Both the position numbers and the translations under genes were made by a program. DNA of 64,000 nt from Jeotgalicoccus meleagridis. Its GTDB lineage: Bacteria > Bacillota > Bacilli > Staphylococcales > Salinicoccaceae. Within the stretch, counting starts at the first letter, position 1; every line of letters begins with the position of its first letter. This document shows positions 12,956-21,415 of this stretch, in pieces. The notes below the pieces were generated by a model. That model was not told where the DNA came from, ran no database searches, and worked only from the letters and a program-made list of their open reading frames with translations. The DNA lies in contig NZ_CAJEWD010000008.1 in NCBI RefSeq assembly GCF_903994045.1, forward strand, positions 574,532 to 638,531. The letters are read 5' to 3'.

Positions 12956-13585
12956 TTAGTTTTCTTCAAGAATAGATTCAATCTCTGCTTTGATTTGATT
13001 TACTTTTTCTGTTTCTTTAGAAAAATCTTGGGAGGCTTGGCTCATCGGTTCGCTAAAACTGGCAATTTCATTTAAGTGTTCATCTATGACCTCTTGTGTC
13101 ACTTCATCCTCACCAAGGTATTCAAATAAGGCTGTTTCACTTTCTAGAGCGTCTGTATAAGTTTGGTTTAATGCTTCATGAGCAGCAAATCTAGCATCCA
13201 TAGCCGCAATTAATGAATCAGCTTCATTTTTATAAGATTCATCAGATATATCCTCAGCTGTTTCTTTAGCATCTTCAAATGTTTCTTTAGCCTTGTTAAC
13301 CATTTCCGCTTCTTCATCTAATAAGCTTTGTCTTTCCTCAGTGTTCTCTATTAATTGAGGACTTAGATCATTTATCTCTTCAAGGTTTGCCTCGTTCAAT
13401 TCGTTTTGCAAGTCTGCTTTCTCTTTTTCTAATTCATTATACTGTTCATTAACATCAGCTAAGTCACTTTCTTCAGTTAAACTCTTACTAAAATCGTCAT
13501 AGAAATCGTTCAACTCTGATTCTGCATTATTACATGCTGATAAAAATAACAGCATCCCCATTAGTGCTATACTAAATTTTTTCAC
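12956..13585 (-). CDS. YkyA-like lipoprotein
   Basis: Secreted lipoprotein of 209 residues: a hydrophobic signal ending in the lipobox LSAC (lipidated cysteine at residue 18), then an almost wholly acidic, helical, coiled-coil-prone body rich in Glu, Asp and Asn. Length, acidity and position between def and pdhA match the YkyA/putative cell-wall-binding lipoprotein family of Bacillus and Staphylococcus. Its function is not known to me. It runs toward pdhA and ends 157 bases before it, without a clear terminator of its own. Confidence 0.7.
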   Translation of the reverse strand: MKKFSIALMGMLLFLSACNNAESELNDFYDDFSKSLTEESDLADVNEQYNELEKEKADLQNELNEANLEEINDLSPQLIENTEERQSLLDEEAEMVNKAKETFEDAKETAEDISDESYKNEADSLIAAMDARFAAHEALNQTYTDALESETALFEYLGEDEVTQEVIDEHLNEIASFSEPMSQASQDFSKETEKVNQIKAEIESILEEN

Positions 13586-13686
13586 CTAGGCTTACCTCCG
13601 TATAATTTTCTTTAATAGTTGACATTATCATTTTAACGTAACTTTATAGTATAATAAACAGATGATTGATTTTAGGAGGTAATGTC

Positions 13687-14238
13687 ATGCTAACAATGGC
13701 AGATATTGTACGTGATGGTGCACCTATTTTACGTACAAAAACAAAAATCGTTGATCCTATCGATGATGAAACAGTAGAACAACTAAAAAGTATGAGACAA
13801 TATCTCGTCAATTCACAAAATCCTAAAACCAGTGAGGAATACGGGCTTAGACCCGGTGTTGGACTTGCAGCACCTCAGATTGGTCTTGATAAACGCATGC
13901 TTGCTATTTACGTTGAAGATGAAGATGGTAATGCGGAGTATGACTATATGCTCATTAACCCGAAAGTAAAAAGTCACTCTGTTACTGAGACCTATTTACC
14001 AAACGGTGAAGGATGCTTAAGTGTAGACGAGGATATCGAAGGAATTGTTCAGCGTAAGAAACGCATAAAAGTAGAAGCTCAAACTATTGATGGAAAAACA
14101 ATCGAAGTTAAAGCGAATGGCTTTCTTGCTGTCGTCTTACAACACGAACTCGATCACTTAGATGGTATAATGTTCTACGATCATATCGATAAAGATCATC
14201 CTTTTGAAGCAAGTAATAATGCCAAACCTTTAGAATAG
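13687..14238 (+). CDS. def: Peptide deformylase
   Basis: Removes the formyl group from nascent N-terminal methionine. All three family motifs are present: GVGLAAPQIG, EGCLSV and QHELDHLDG, the last two providing Cys and the two His that bind the metal. The extended N-terminus (MLTMADIVRDGAPILR) and total length of 183 residues match the Gram-positive type 2 deformylases. The ATG at 13687 follows TTAGGAGGT at the right distance; an upstream in-frame ATG would overlap that ribosome site. Monocistronic, with a terminator. Confidence 0.97.
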   Translation: MLTMADIVRDGAPILRTKTKIVDPIDDETVEQLKSMRQYLVNSQNPKTSEEYGLRPGVGLAAPQIGLDKRMLAIYVEDEDGNAEYDYMLINPKVKSHSVTETYLPNGEGCLSVDEDIEGIVQRKKRIKVEAQTIDGKTIEVKANGFLAVVLQHELDHLDGIMFYDHIDKDHPFEASNNAKPLE

Positions 14239-14275
14239 GTATTAATGCTCGAAGGAATGTTCATAAACTATAAGT

Positions 14276-14317
14276 AAACGGCTATTAAAATCTTCTCTAA
14301 GGTTTTAATAGCCGTTT
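14276..14317. terminator. Bidirectional terminator after def
   Basis: AAACGGCTATTAAAA ... TTTTAATAGCCGTTT, a 15-base perfect stem between two convergent genes. Confidence 0.9.
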
Positions 14318-14344
14318 GTTTGATTCAAGTATTATTTAGACTTC

Positions 14345-14611
14345 TTATAAGAATTCATCTTGTCTAATATGATATCTAACATTTTTTTCATTCAGTTTAA
14401 GAATCAAGTTGTCCATCTCATCTTCATTTAAAAATACAGGGTCTACAGCATGGGGTACATATTGATCTTCACCGAGATTGTCAAAATTATCGTCGTATAA
14501 AAAATTGACAACGACCGTATTTTCTCTCACGTTAAATTCCAAGCCTGTAAAGACTTTGTCCTCGCGACTTTGTTCTTCTTTAACAGCTTTCATTATTCCT
14601 TCAGTATTCAT
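14345..14611 (-). CDS. Small conserved-type acidic protein, function unknown
   Basis: 88-residue acidic protein (MNTEGIMKAVKEEQSRED...) with alternating hydrophobic and acidic segments. I do not recognise the family. The ATG at 14611 is chosen for the GGGAG motif nine bases upstream; in-frame ATGs further upstream lie inside or before that motif. It is convergent with def and divergent from the 31-residue peptide gene, whose promoter region it shares. The next gene on that side is rpoY, so it may be part of the conserved def-rnjA neighbourhood. Confidence 0.65.
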   Translation of the reverse strand: MNTEGIMKAVKEEQSREDKVFTGLEFNVRENTVVVNFLYDDNFDNLGEDQYVPHAVDPVFLNEDEMDNLILKLNEKNVRYHIRQDEFL

Positions 14612-14633
14612 GTCTCTCATCTCCCTTAATATC

Positions 14634-14675
14634 ATTATAAAGTCTTTGCAAGTCCTGAGTCTATATTGTAAAATG
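14634..14675. promoter_or_regulatory. Divergent promoters for the 31-residue peptide and the 88-residue protein
   Basis: On the plus strand TTGCAA (14647-14652), 17 bases, TAAAAT (14670-14675), leading to the small peptide gene. On the minus strand a TATAAT (plus 14634-14639) lies about 20 bases before the 88-residue gene, with a weaker TAGACT -35 about 18 bases upstream of it. The two promoters overlap. Confidence 0.55.
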
Positions 14676-14702
14676 ATAGTAAGTATATAAGGGTGTGATA
14701 AC

Positions 14703-14798
14703 ATGCTGAAAAAATTACTTGATAAGCTCAAGAAGAAATTGAAAAGCATTCTGGGCAAAGAAGGGTTATCGCCGAACGAATATATGAAGGGAAAATAG
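14703..14798 (+). CDS. 31-residue cationic amphipathic peptide
   Basis: A very short gene with all its own signals: promoter at 14647-14675, an AAGGGTGTGA ribosome site, ATG at 14703, TAG at 14796 and a strong terminator at 14809-14842. Residues 1-19 are MLKKLLDKLKKKLKSILGK: Leu/Ile at 2, 5, 6, 9, 13, 16 and 17 form one helical face while Lys fills the other. Counting residues gives ten Lys against three acidic residues. The tail is LSPNEYMKGK. It has no signal peptide. It could be a membrane-active or nucleic-acid-binding peptide, or a short conserved housekeeping peptide. No family is recognised. Confidence 0.65.
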   Translation: MLKKLLDKLKKKLKSILGKEGLSPNEYMKGK

Positions 14799-14808
14799 AC
14801 CTCATATA

Positions 14809-14842
14809 ATGTGCCTTGATAATTTATAAGGCACATATTTTT
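14809..14842 (+). terminator. Terminator of the small peptide gene
   Basis: ATGTGCCTT ... AAGGCACAT stem followed by ATTTTT, 11 bases after the peptide stop codon. Confidence 0.9.
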
Positions 14843-14896
14843 ATGATTAAGAGATCATTAATAAATTTATAAAACATATAAAAAGGAGTCATAAAT

Positions 14897-15112
14897 ATGA
14901 CAGTATTTAAAGTATTTTTCCAAGAGGATTTGAATACACGTATCATCAGAGAAGATACACAAATTTGCTATATAGAAGCAAACACAGAAGAAGAAGTTCG
15001 TAAATCTATGAAAGATTCTAACCGCAATATAGAATTCATCCAGGCCCTTAGTCCCGCTCACCTGGAATACGAACAAAATAACAACGATGACTTTGAAATA
15101 GAGTCAATTTAA
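14897..15112 (+). CDS. rpoY: RNA polymerase epsilon subunit (DUF1447)
   Basis: Small accessory subunit of Firmicutes RNA polymerase. The 71 residues contain the family pattern VFKVFFQED...R..T..CYIEA.TEEEVR, then [16 protein letters not shown] and an acidic tail. AAAAAGGAG precedes the ATG. It sits two bases upstream of rnjA on the same strand, the arrangement typical of Bacillus and Staphylococcus. Confidence 0.95.
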   Translation: MTVFKVFFQEDLNTRIIREDTQICYIEANTEEEVRKSMKDSNRNIEFIQALSPAHLEYEQNNNDDFEIESI

Positions 15113-15114
15113 AT

Positions 15115-16794
15115 ATGACTTTAGAATCAAATGAAGTTGGTGTTTTTTCTCTAGGGGGACTCGGAGAAATCGGGAAGAATACGTACTGTATTGAATACAA
15201 AGACGAAATCATCATGATTGACGCAGGGGTAAAATTCCCAACTGATGATGAACTTGGTGTTGACTACGTCATTCCTGATTACACTTACTTAAAAGAAAAT
15301 GAACACAAAATTAGTGCACTGATTGTTACACATGGTCACGAAGATCACATCGGTGGTATTCCTTTCCTATTACGTCAAATATCAGTTCCAATTTATTCAG
15401 GTCCTTTAGCACTTGGCCTAATTAGAAATAAATTAGATGAACACAACCTTTTGAGCCGTGCCGAATTGATTCCAATCGATGAAGATAGCGTCCTTAAGTT
15501 TAAGCATATGGATATCGAATTCTACTTGACTACTCACTCTATTCCAGAAGCATATGGAGTCATCATCAGAACACCTGAAGGAAATATCGTTCATACTGGT
15601 GATTTTAAATTTGACTTTACACCTGTCGGTGAACCAGCTAACTTAGCGAAGATGGCAAAACTTGGTGAAGAAGGTGTCTTACTTCTCCTATCAGATTCAA
15701 CCAATGCCACTGTACCTAATTTCACAATTAGTGAAAAAGAAGTCGGTCAAAACGTCGAAGATATCTTTAGAAAATGTAAAGGACGTATTATCTTCGCCAC
15801 ATTTGCTTCTAATATATATCGAGTACAACAAGCAATTGAAGCAGCTGTCAAATTTGACCGTAAGATTTGTGTCTTTGGACGCAGCATGGAAAACAATATA
15901 AAGATTGGCCAAGAGCTTGGTTATATCACTGCACCACCTGAGACTTTTATCGAACCAAAAATGATTAATAAGATTGAAAAACATAAAGTTCTTATTCTTT
16001 GTACAGGTTCACAAGGTGAGCCTATGGCGGCACTATCTCGTATTGCAAATGGTACACATAGACAAATCAGTATCATTCCTGAAGACACTGTAGTATTTTC
16101 TTCATCACCAATTCCAGGTAATACACTCAGTGTGAATAGAACAATCAATGCTTTATACAAAGCAGGTGCTGATGTGATTCACGGTAAACTTTCTAACATC
16201 CATACTTCTGGGCATGGTTCCCAAGAAGAACAAAAGCTGATGTTAAGATTAATGCAACCGAAATTCTTTATGCCAATCCATGGTGAATACCGCATGCTCG
16301 ACTTACATCGTCAACTTGCTATCTCTACAGGTGTTAAAGAAGATAATATCTTCGTCTTTGAAATCGGTGATGTTTTAGCCGTTACAAAAGACAGTGCACG
16401 GTTCTCTCATAGAGTTCAAGCAGGAACTGTATTTGTAGACGGTAATGGTATTGGTGATATTGGTAATATCGTCTTAAGAGACCGTAAGTCACTGTCTGAA
16501 GAAGGATTAGCTGTAGTTGTCTTAACCATTGACTTTGCCAGTGGAGAGCTACTTAGTGGACCAGATATTATCTCACGTGGCTTTGTCTACATGAGAGAGT
16601 CATACGGCTTAATCAGAAGTGCTGAAAAGAAAATTAAAGATGAGGTTAAATCTCTCTTAAATTCAAAAGACAATGTTGAATGGTATAACGTTAAACAATT
16701 GATTATAGAAGAGCTTAGTGGCTTCTTATACAACAAAACAAAACGTCGTCCTATGATTTTACCGATTATTATGAGAGTCAATGACGATAAGTAA
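15115..16794 (+). CDS. rnjA: Ribonuclease J1
   Basis: Metallo-beta-lactamase-fold endo- and 5'-3' exoribonuclease of mRNA decay and rRNA maturation. The zinc site [10 protein letters not shown] (His73, His75, Asp77, His78) is intact, as are the later HTGDFKFD and beta-CASP segments ([30 protein letters not shown]). At 559 residues it is full length. It starts two bases after the rpoY stop with no strong ribosome site of its own, so translation is probably coupled. The early part differs from S. aureus only in detail ([19 protein letters not shown]). Confidence 0.97.
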   Translation: MTLESNEVGVFSLGGLGEIGKNTYCIEYKDEIIMIDAGVKFPTDDELGVDYVIPDYTYLKENEHKISALIVTHGHEDHIGGIPFLLRQISVPIYSGPLALGLIRNKLDEHNLLSRAELIPIDEDSVLKFKHMDIEFYLTTHSIPEAYGVIIRTPEGNIVHTGDFKFDFTPVGEPANLAKMAKLGEEGVLLLLSDSTNATVPNFTISEKEVGQNVEDIFRKCKGRIIFATFASNIYRVQQAIEAAVKFDRKICVFGRSMENNIKIGQELGYITAPPETFIEPKMINKIEKHKVLILCTGSQGEPMAALSRIANGTHRQISIIPEDTVVFSSSPIPGNTLSVNRTINALYKAGADVIHGKLSNIHTSGHGSQEEQKLMLRLMQPKFFMPIHGEYRMLDLHRQLAISTGVKEDNIFVFEIGDVLAVTKDSARFSHRVQAGTVFVDGNGIGDIGNIVLRDRKSLSEEGLAVVVLTIDFASGELLSGPDIISRGFVYMRESYGLIRSAEKKIKDEVKSLLNSKDNVEWYNVKQLIIEELSGFLYNKTKRRPMILPIIMRVNDDK

Positions 16795-16835
16795 AAAAAT
16801 CCTGTAAATCAAAAAAAGATTTACAGGATTTTTTA
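16795..16835. terminator. Bidirectional terminator between rnjA and ktrC
   Basis: AATCCTGTAAATC ... GATTTACAGGATT with A and T tracts on both sides, serving both convergent genes. Confidence 0.92.
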
Positions 16836-16838
16836 TGT

Positions 16839-17504
16839 CTATTTTAATTTTTCCATACGATCTTCAAAAATACCAAGCTGTCTGTCTGTACCAATCAAGA
16901 TAAGAATATCACCTTCAATAATCTTTGCATCAGGATCTGGACTGACAATGATATCATGGTCTCTTTTAATTGCAATAATACTAATTCCATATTTTTCTCT
17001 TAACTCTAAGTCGAGTATACGTTTTGATTCAAACTTTTTACTCGCACTAAATTCGATGATTGAGTGATTATGATTGACCTCTAGATATTCAACAACAGAT
17101 GATGACACCAGTCTGTGGGCAACTCGTCGACCCATATCTCTTTCTGGATGAATGACCAAATCAGCACCTATTTTCTCTAACACCCGTCCGTGATGAGAGG
17201 TCTGTGCTTTCGCTGTTACTTTTTTTACACCTAAATCCTTTAGGATCAAGGTAGTTAAAATACTCGCTTGAATATTATCACCTATAGCGACAATCACATT
17301 ATCATAGTTATCAATGCCAATATTTTTCAACATCGCTTCATCTGTAGAATCTCCAATAATGCCTTCTGCTGAATAATCTTGATATTCGTTCACTCGATTT
17401 TCATCTTTATCTATTACAAGAACATCAACATCCATTGCATCTAACTCATGGACAATACTACCACCAAAGCGACCCAGTCCAATAACAGCGATTTCTTTTT
17501 TCAT
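16839..17504 (-). CDS. ktrC: KtrA/KtrC-type potassium uptake regulatory subunit
   Basis: Cytoplasmic RCK protein gating a Ktr potassium channel. The N-terminal RCK_N domain has the nucleotide-binding GLGRFGGS motif and an acidic residue ending the second strand (VIDKDENR). The C-terminal RCK_C domain (about 140-221) is the site that binds cyclic di-AMP in S. aureus KtrA. 221 residues, the usual length. It lies 22 bases downstream of cydB on the same strand, as in Staphylococcus, where this gene is ktrC. ktrA is the paralogue alternative. Confidence 0.88.
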   Translation of the reverse strand: MKKEIAVIGLGRFGGSIVHELDAMDVDVLVIDKDENRVNEYQDYSAEGIIGDSTDEAMLKNIGIDNYDNVIVAIGDNIQASILTTLILKDLGVKKVTAKAQTSHHGRVLEKIGADLVIHPERDMGRRVAHRLVSSSVVEYLEVNHNHSIIEFSASKKFESKRILDLELREKYGISIIAIKRDHDIIVSPDPDAKIIEGDILILIGTDRQLGIFEDRMEKLK

Positions 17505-17525
17505 AATCTCTACCTACTCTACTTA

Positions 17526-18551
17526 CTAATATTTTTTATTTCCTTTAACATAATCCTTATCAAATAAGAATAATCTCGCTAATAACACGATACTAGGAAT
17601 TAATAATAGTAAACCTAAGGCGAAAACAATTGTCAATGCAAAAGCCATATTTTCATTAACAATGGAAGTACTGATGTCTATATACGGATAAACAATGTAA
17701 GGGAGCTTACTGATACCGTATCCGAAAAATGCAAAGCCATATTGCAACATAATCATTACAAAAGCAGTTCCATAATTTCTACGTCTATAGATCAAATACA
17801 CAGCAATTAACATCGCAAGTAAACTTAAACCAAATAAATACCAGTAGTTTTGTGCATTTTCAAAGTGAACTGGATTATGATCCCTTAGTCCTAAAAATAC
17901 AAATTGTGTAATGACTAAAGTTGGAAGTGTCCATATCAAATACCATGTGCGTGTTAAATCAGTTGCTTTTTTATCTTCTGCTTTAGCAGCATAGAATGTT
18001 AGAAATCCACTGGAAATATATAAGACTGAAATAATGGCTAAGAATACCACTGACCATCCATAGGTAGAAAATAGTAATTCATCGACCATTAAATCAATAC
18101 CTTCGGCAGTTTCTTTTATATAGCCACCTTCAGAAATAACCAGTGCAATAGATAGGGATGCTGGAATTAACAGTCCTGTAATTCCGTAAAGTGCATCCCA
18201 GGTCAATTTTCTTTCAGTATTATAAGAGTTGAAAGCGTAATAGGCTCCGCGAATTGATAGTAAAATCAAAGCGATTGAACCTGGTAATAAGAGTGTTGTT
18301 CCTAAATAATAAGCTGTATCAGGATAAAAACCAACAATTCCAACGAAGAAGAAAACAAAGAAGACGTTGGTTGTTTCCCAGACAGGATTTAAATATCTAG
18401 AAATAATTGGACTGATAATATTATCGTCACCAGTTAACTTCGAATAGAAGTTAAAGAATCCAGCTCCAAAATCAATTGAAGCGATAATCACGTAAAGATA
18501 TAAGAAGCTCCAGAGCACCGTAATACCAATAATCTCGTAATCTAAAGTCAT
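17526..18551 (-). CDS. cydB: Cytochrome bd oxidase subunit II
   Basis: Membrane subunit of the bd-type quinol oxidase, with about eight to nine hydrophobic spans over 341 residues. The N-terminal FIASIDFGAGFF-like segment (seen as VIIASIDFGAGFFNFYS) and PVWETTNVFFVFF are typical CydB landmarks. Its ATG overlaps the cydA stop by four bases (ATGA), so the two subunits are translationally coupled. Confidence 0.95.
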   Translation of the reverse strand: MTLDYEIIGITVLWSFLYLYVIIASIDFGAGFFNFYSKLTGDDNIISPIISRYLNPVWETTNVFFVFFFVGIVGFYPDTAYYLGTTLLLPGSIALILLSIRGAYYAFNSYNTERKLTWDALYGITGLLIPASLSIALVISEGGYIKETAEGIDLMVDELLFSTYGWSVVFLAIISVLYISSGFLTFYAAKAEDKKATDLTRTWYLIWTLPTLVITQFVFLGLRDHNPVHFENAQNYWYLFGLSLLAMLIAVYLIYRRRNYGTAFVMIMLQYGFAFFGYGISKLPYIVYPYIDISTSIVNENMAFALTIVFALGLLLLIPSIVLLARLFLFDKDYVKGNKKY

Positions 18552-19945
18552 GGTAATAATCGACCTCCACTTCCATCTTCAGCTTTAATTCCACTTTCAC
18601 CATACCAAGAGATTTTCTCTTCTTCTGCAGATTTATCTTTGAACATTTTAACTAAAACATATATACATGTCACACCTAAAACTGCATAAAGTATAGCGAA
18701 TAGAATCAAGGTAATGCCTAGACCATCAGCCTGTGTAACTGCGTCAGACACTCTCATATAACCTCTTACAATCCAAGGCTGACGTCCCATTTCTGCTAAG
18801 AACCATCCTGCCTCAATTGCAAGGAATGATAAAGGTCCAGTTAGAGCATATAAATATAATAAAATCGGATGGTGCTCATTAATTTTCGTCCATTTCTTAG
18901 TCAGCTTAGCTAGGAAATAAACGATTGAAACGCCTAGAGCATAAGTACCAAAGAAGACCATTAAATCAAAGAAGTAATGGATAATCAGTGGTGGCCGTTC
19001 ATCCTCTGGAATATCATTTAGCCCAGTTACTTCAGTGTCTACAGAATTACCAGCTAAAATACTCAGCACCCAAGGGATACGTAATTCATATTTCACTTCT
19101 TGGGTCTCTTCATCTAAGATTCCAAATAAGACAAGGTCAGCACGGTCCTCTGTTTCAAAGTGCCATTCAAAAGCAGCTAATTTTTCTGGTTGTTCTTCGT
19201 GTAAGAATTTAGCAGAGAAGTCACCAGCTAATAAGGTTAACAATGCTGTGATGACACCAATTGACATCATCACCTTCAAGCCTTTTTTATGGTACTCTTT
19301 ATCTTCGACAAATTTGACGCGTAATAATTTTACTGCTGAAATAGTTGCCATTAAGAAAGCAATCGTCATATAAGCAGTCACCACAACATGGAATACTCTA
19401 ACCCACGTTGATGGATTTAGCATTGCTGCGACTGGATCAATATTTAAAAATTCACCATCTACAAAATCAAAACCTGCTGGTGTATTCATAAATGAGTTAA
19501 CAGTTGTAATAAAGACAGCTGATAAGGTTGACCCTATAACAATTGGAATCGTCAATAACCAGTGGTTGAACTGATTTTTAAATCGATCCCATGTATATAA
19601 ATAGATACCTAGGAAAATCGCTTCAAAGAAGAAGGCGAAAGTTTCCATAAACAATGGTAGAGCAATGATCTGACCACCTAATCTCATAAAATCAGGCCAG
19701 ATTAGAGATAGTTGCAGACCAATAATAGTTCCTGTTACTACCCCAACAGCAACCGTAACCGTATAGCCCTTAGCAATTCTTCGAGCCATGGTTAAATAGT
19801 GTGCGTCTTGTTTTTTAATTCCTAAAAACTCTAACACCATAAATATGATTGGAACTCCTACACCGATAGTTGCAAATATAATATGAAAGCTGAGTGTTAA
19901 ACCTGTCAGTGTACGTCCAATTAGAGCCTCATCCATTTTTTTCAC
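18548..19945 (-). CDS. cydA: Cytochrome bd oxidase subunit I
   Basis: Heme-bearing subunit of the bd-type quinol:oxygen oxidoreductase in the cytoplasmic membrane, used at low oxygen. The axial ligand His in LTLSFHIIFA (His21) and the quinol-site/heme motif GRQPWIVRGYMRVSDAVT are present. 465 residues, in the range of short-Q-loop CydA proteins of Firmicutes. The ATG is preceded by CGGGGTGAAA. It leads a cydA-cydB-ktrC unit, with TATAAT at plus 19964-19969 and a Rex-like box upstream. Confidence 0.96.
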   Translation of the reverse strand: MKKMDEALIGRTLTGLTLSFHIIFATIGVGVPIIFMVLEFLGIKKQDAHYLTMARRIAKGYTVTVAVGVVTGTIIGLQLSLIWPDFMRLGGQIIALPLFMETFAFFFEAIFLGIYLYTWDRFKNQFNHWLLTIPIVIGSTLSAVFITTVNSFMNTPAGFDFVDGEFLNIDPVAAMLNPSTWVRVFHVVVTAYMTIAFLMATISAVKLLRVKFVEDKEYHKKGLKVMMSIGVITALLTLLAGDFSAKFLHEEQPEKLAAFEWHFETEDRADLVLFGILDEETQEVKYELRIPWVLSILAGNSVDTEVTGLNDIPEDERPPLIIHYFFDLMVFFGTYALGVSIVYFLAKLTKKWTKINEHHPILLYLYALTGPLSFLAIEAGWFLAEMGRQPWIVRGYMRVSDAVTQADGLGITLILFAILYAVLGVTCIYVLVKMFKDKSAEEEKISWYGESGIKAEDGSGGRLLP

Positions 19946-20021
19946 CCCGTATTCATAATCCCAATTATAATACTATTACCCTGTTGATTTAAATGGCATG
20001 CAAAAAGAAAGAATGACATAT

Positions 20022-20039
20022 TTGTGAAAATTTTAACAT
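20022..20039. promoter_or_regulatory. Rex-like operator upstream of cydA
   Basis: TTGTGAA-AATT-TTAACAT matches the Rex consensus TTGTGAA-N4-TTCACAA with a perfect left half and two mismatches in the right half. It lies about 55 bases upstream of the proposed cydA -10. Rex senses NADH/NAD and represses cydAB in Staphylococcus. The role here is inferred. Confidence 0.5.
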
Positions 20040-20041
20040 AT

Positions 20042-21337
20042 TTATGTCTGTTCAGTAGAAATTTTCACTCGCGAGTGGAAATACAGGCCGATTACAACCA
20101 TAACCAAGAGACTTGTGATTGCAATTCTTGAAGCGATCGTGCCAAAGTCTGCTAAGACAAGCGTAATACTTCCGTAAATGAATGGTCCAACAATAGCACT
20201 CATCTTTGCTGAAAAAGCAAATAATCCAAAGAATTGTCCTTCATGTCCTTCTGGAGCAAGTTCGATAATAATCGTTCTTGAAACCACCCATACAGAACCC
20301 ATGGCGACTCCAAATAAACTCGCCGCTAACCAGAAGGTCCACATTGGTAATGGTAATGCAGCGATTGTAATGGCGATTGCCAAGACGAGTCCGATTAAAC
20401 TAAAAGTAGGTTTTGAACCATATTTCTGGTTGATAAAACCAAAAACAAAAGCACCTATTATAGAAAATAGTGTGGCTACCATAAACACAATCAAGAATTG
20501 TGAAGCTTCAAAGCCAACCACGGTTGTCGCATAAGGTTGCATCATAGCAATCGCTGTGGCGAGTGCATCATTGATAAAAAAGTAAGCAATCATAAAATAA
20601 AATATTGATGGATGGTTCTTTGCCTCTAAGAATGATTGATATACTTCCTTGTAGCCAGATAAAAATGATGTTTTTCTAGTTTTCTTTTTAACTGGATCTT
20701 TATTTATGATAAAAATAGGCAGTGAAAATAGTAAGAAGAGCAGCCCACTCAACCAAAATGCATTATGAATCGGCGCCTCACCAACGATCAATAGTACAGA
20801 AAAAATTCCAAACAGCGTTCCTAAATAACCAAGCGCTACTCCAAACCCTGAAATTAAAGGTACTTCTTTTTTATTTCCTAAGGAAGATAGCATACCATCA
20901 TAAAATATATTGCCTGAACCATAAGTAAACTTAGCAAAGACAAAGAATAGGATGGTGATGAATAATCCATTTGGAATACCAAAAATTGTTGAACTATTGA
21001 CCCCACCAAAAATCCCCATTCCTATAGACAGAATAACTGTCAATATAGTGAATATGATGATGTATTTAACTTTCTTACCAGTTCGATCCATTAAAACACC
21101 AAACAAGGGAGAAAAAATAATAAGTAAAATAGCTGAAAAAGCGTTAGCGTATGCAATAATTGTTGATGAAATCTGTTCTAATCTTGCATCTGTTCCTATA
21201 ATTTCTGTAATATATTGAGGAAAAAACAAGGTCACAATGTTAGCTGAAAATATAGTGTTACTGAAGTCGTAAAGTGCCCAAGCAAGGACTGGTAAAGACA
21301 AAAATAAGGCTAGTGGTTTTCTACTTTTATCCGTCAT
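20042..21337 (-). CDS. MFS transporter, UMF1/Atg22-like family
   Basis: Twelve-span major facilitator protein of 431 residues. The N-terminal WALYDFSNTIFSANIVTLFFPQYI segment is the signature of the UMF1 (unknown major facilitator 1) family, related to the yeast vacuolar effluxer Atg22. GVLMDRTGKK is the usual MFS loop 2-3 motif. The substrate is unknown. It has an AGAGGTGTGTT ribosome site and lies between the ptsHI terminator and the cydA control region, apparently as its own unit. Confidence 0.85.
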   Translation of the reverse strand: MTDKSRKPLALFLSLPVLAWALYDFSNTIFSANIVTLFFPQYITEIIGTDARLEQISSTIIAYANAFSAILLIIFSPLFGVLMDRTGKKVKYIIIFTILTVILSIGMGIFGGVNSSTIFGIPNGLFITILFFVFAKFTYGSGNIFYDGMLSSLGNKKEVPLISGFGVALGYLGTLFGIFSVLLIVGEAPIHNAFWLSGLLFLLFSLPIFIINKDPVKKKTRKTSFLSGYKEVYQSFLEAKNHPSIFYFMIAYFFINDALATAIAMMQPYATTVVGFEASQFLIVFMVATLFSIIGAFVFGFINQKYGSKPTFSLIGLVLAIAITIAALPLPMWTFWLAASLFGVAMGSVWVVSRTIIIELAPEGHEGQFFGLFAFSAKMSAIVGPFIYGSITLVLADFGTIASRIAITSLLVMVVIGLYFHSRVKISTEQT

Positions 21338-21358
21338 AACACACCTCTATAAAATATT

Positions 21359-21390
21359 GTAAAAAAAACATGCAGAAATTCTCTGCATGT
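21359..21390 (-). terminator. Terminator after ptsI
   Basis: ACATGCAGA / TCTGCATGT stem followed on the minus strand by eight or more T (plus-strand A-tract before 21368). Confidence 0.92.
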
Positions 21391-21415
21391 CCAGTTTATA
21401 CTATAATATTTAATT

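Noticed and set aside
19035-19373. 112-residue plus-strand frame within cydA
   Set aside because: Antisense to a conserved gene, composition unlike a real protein, no ribosome site.
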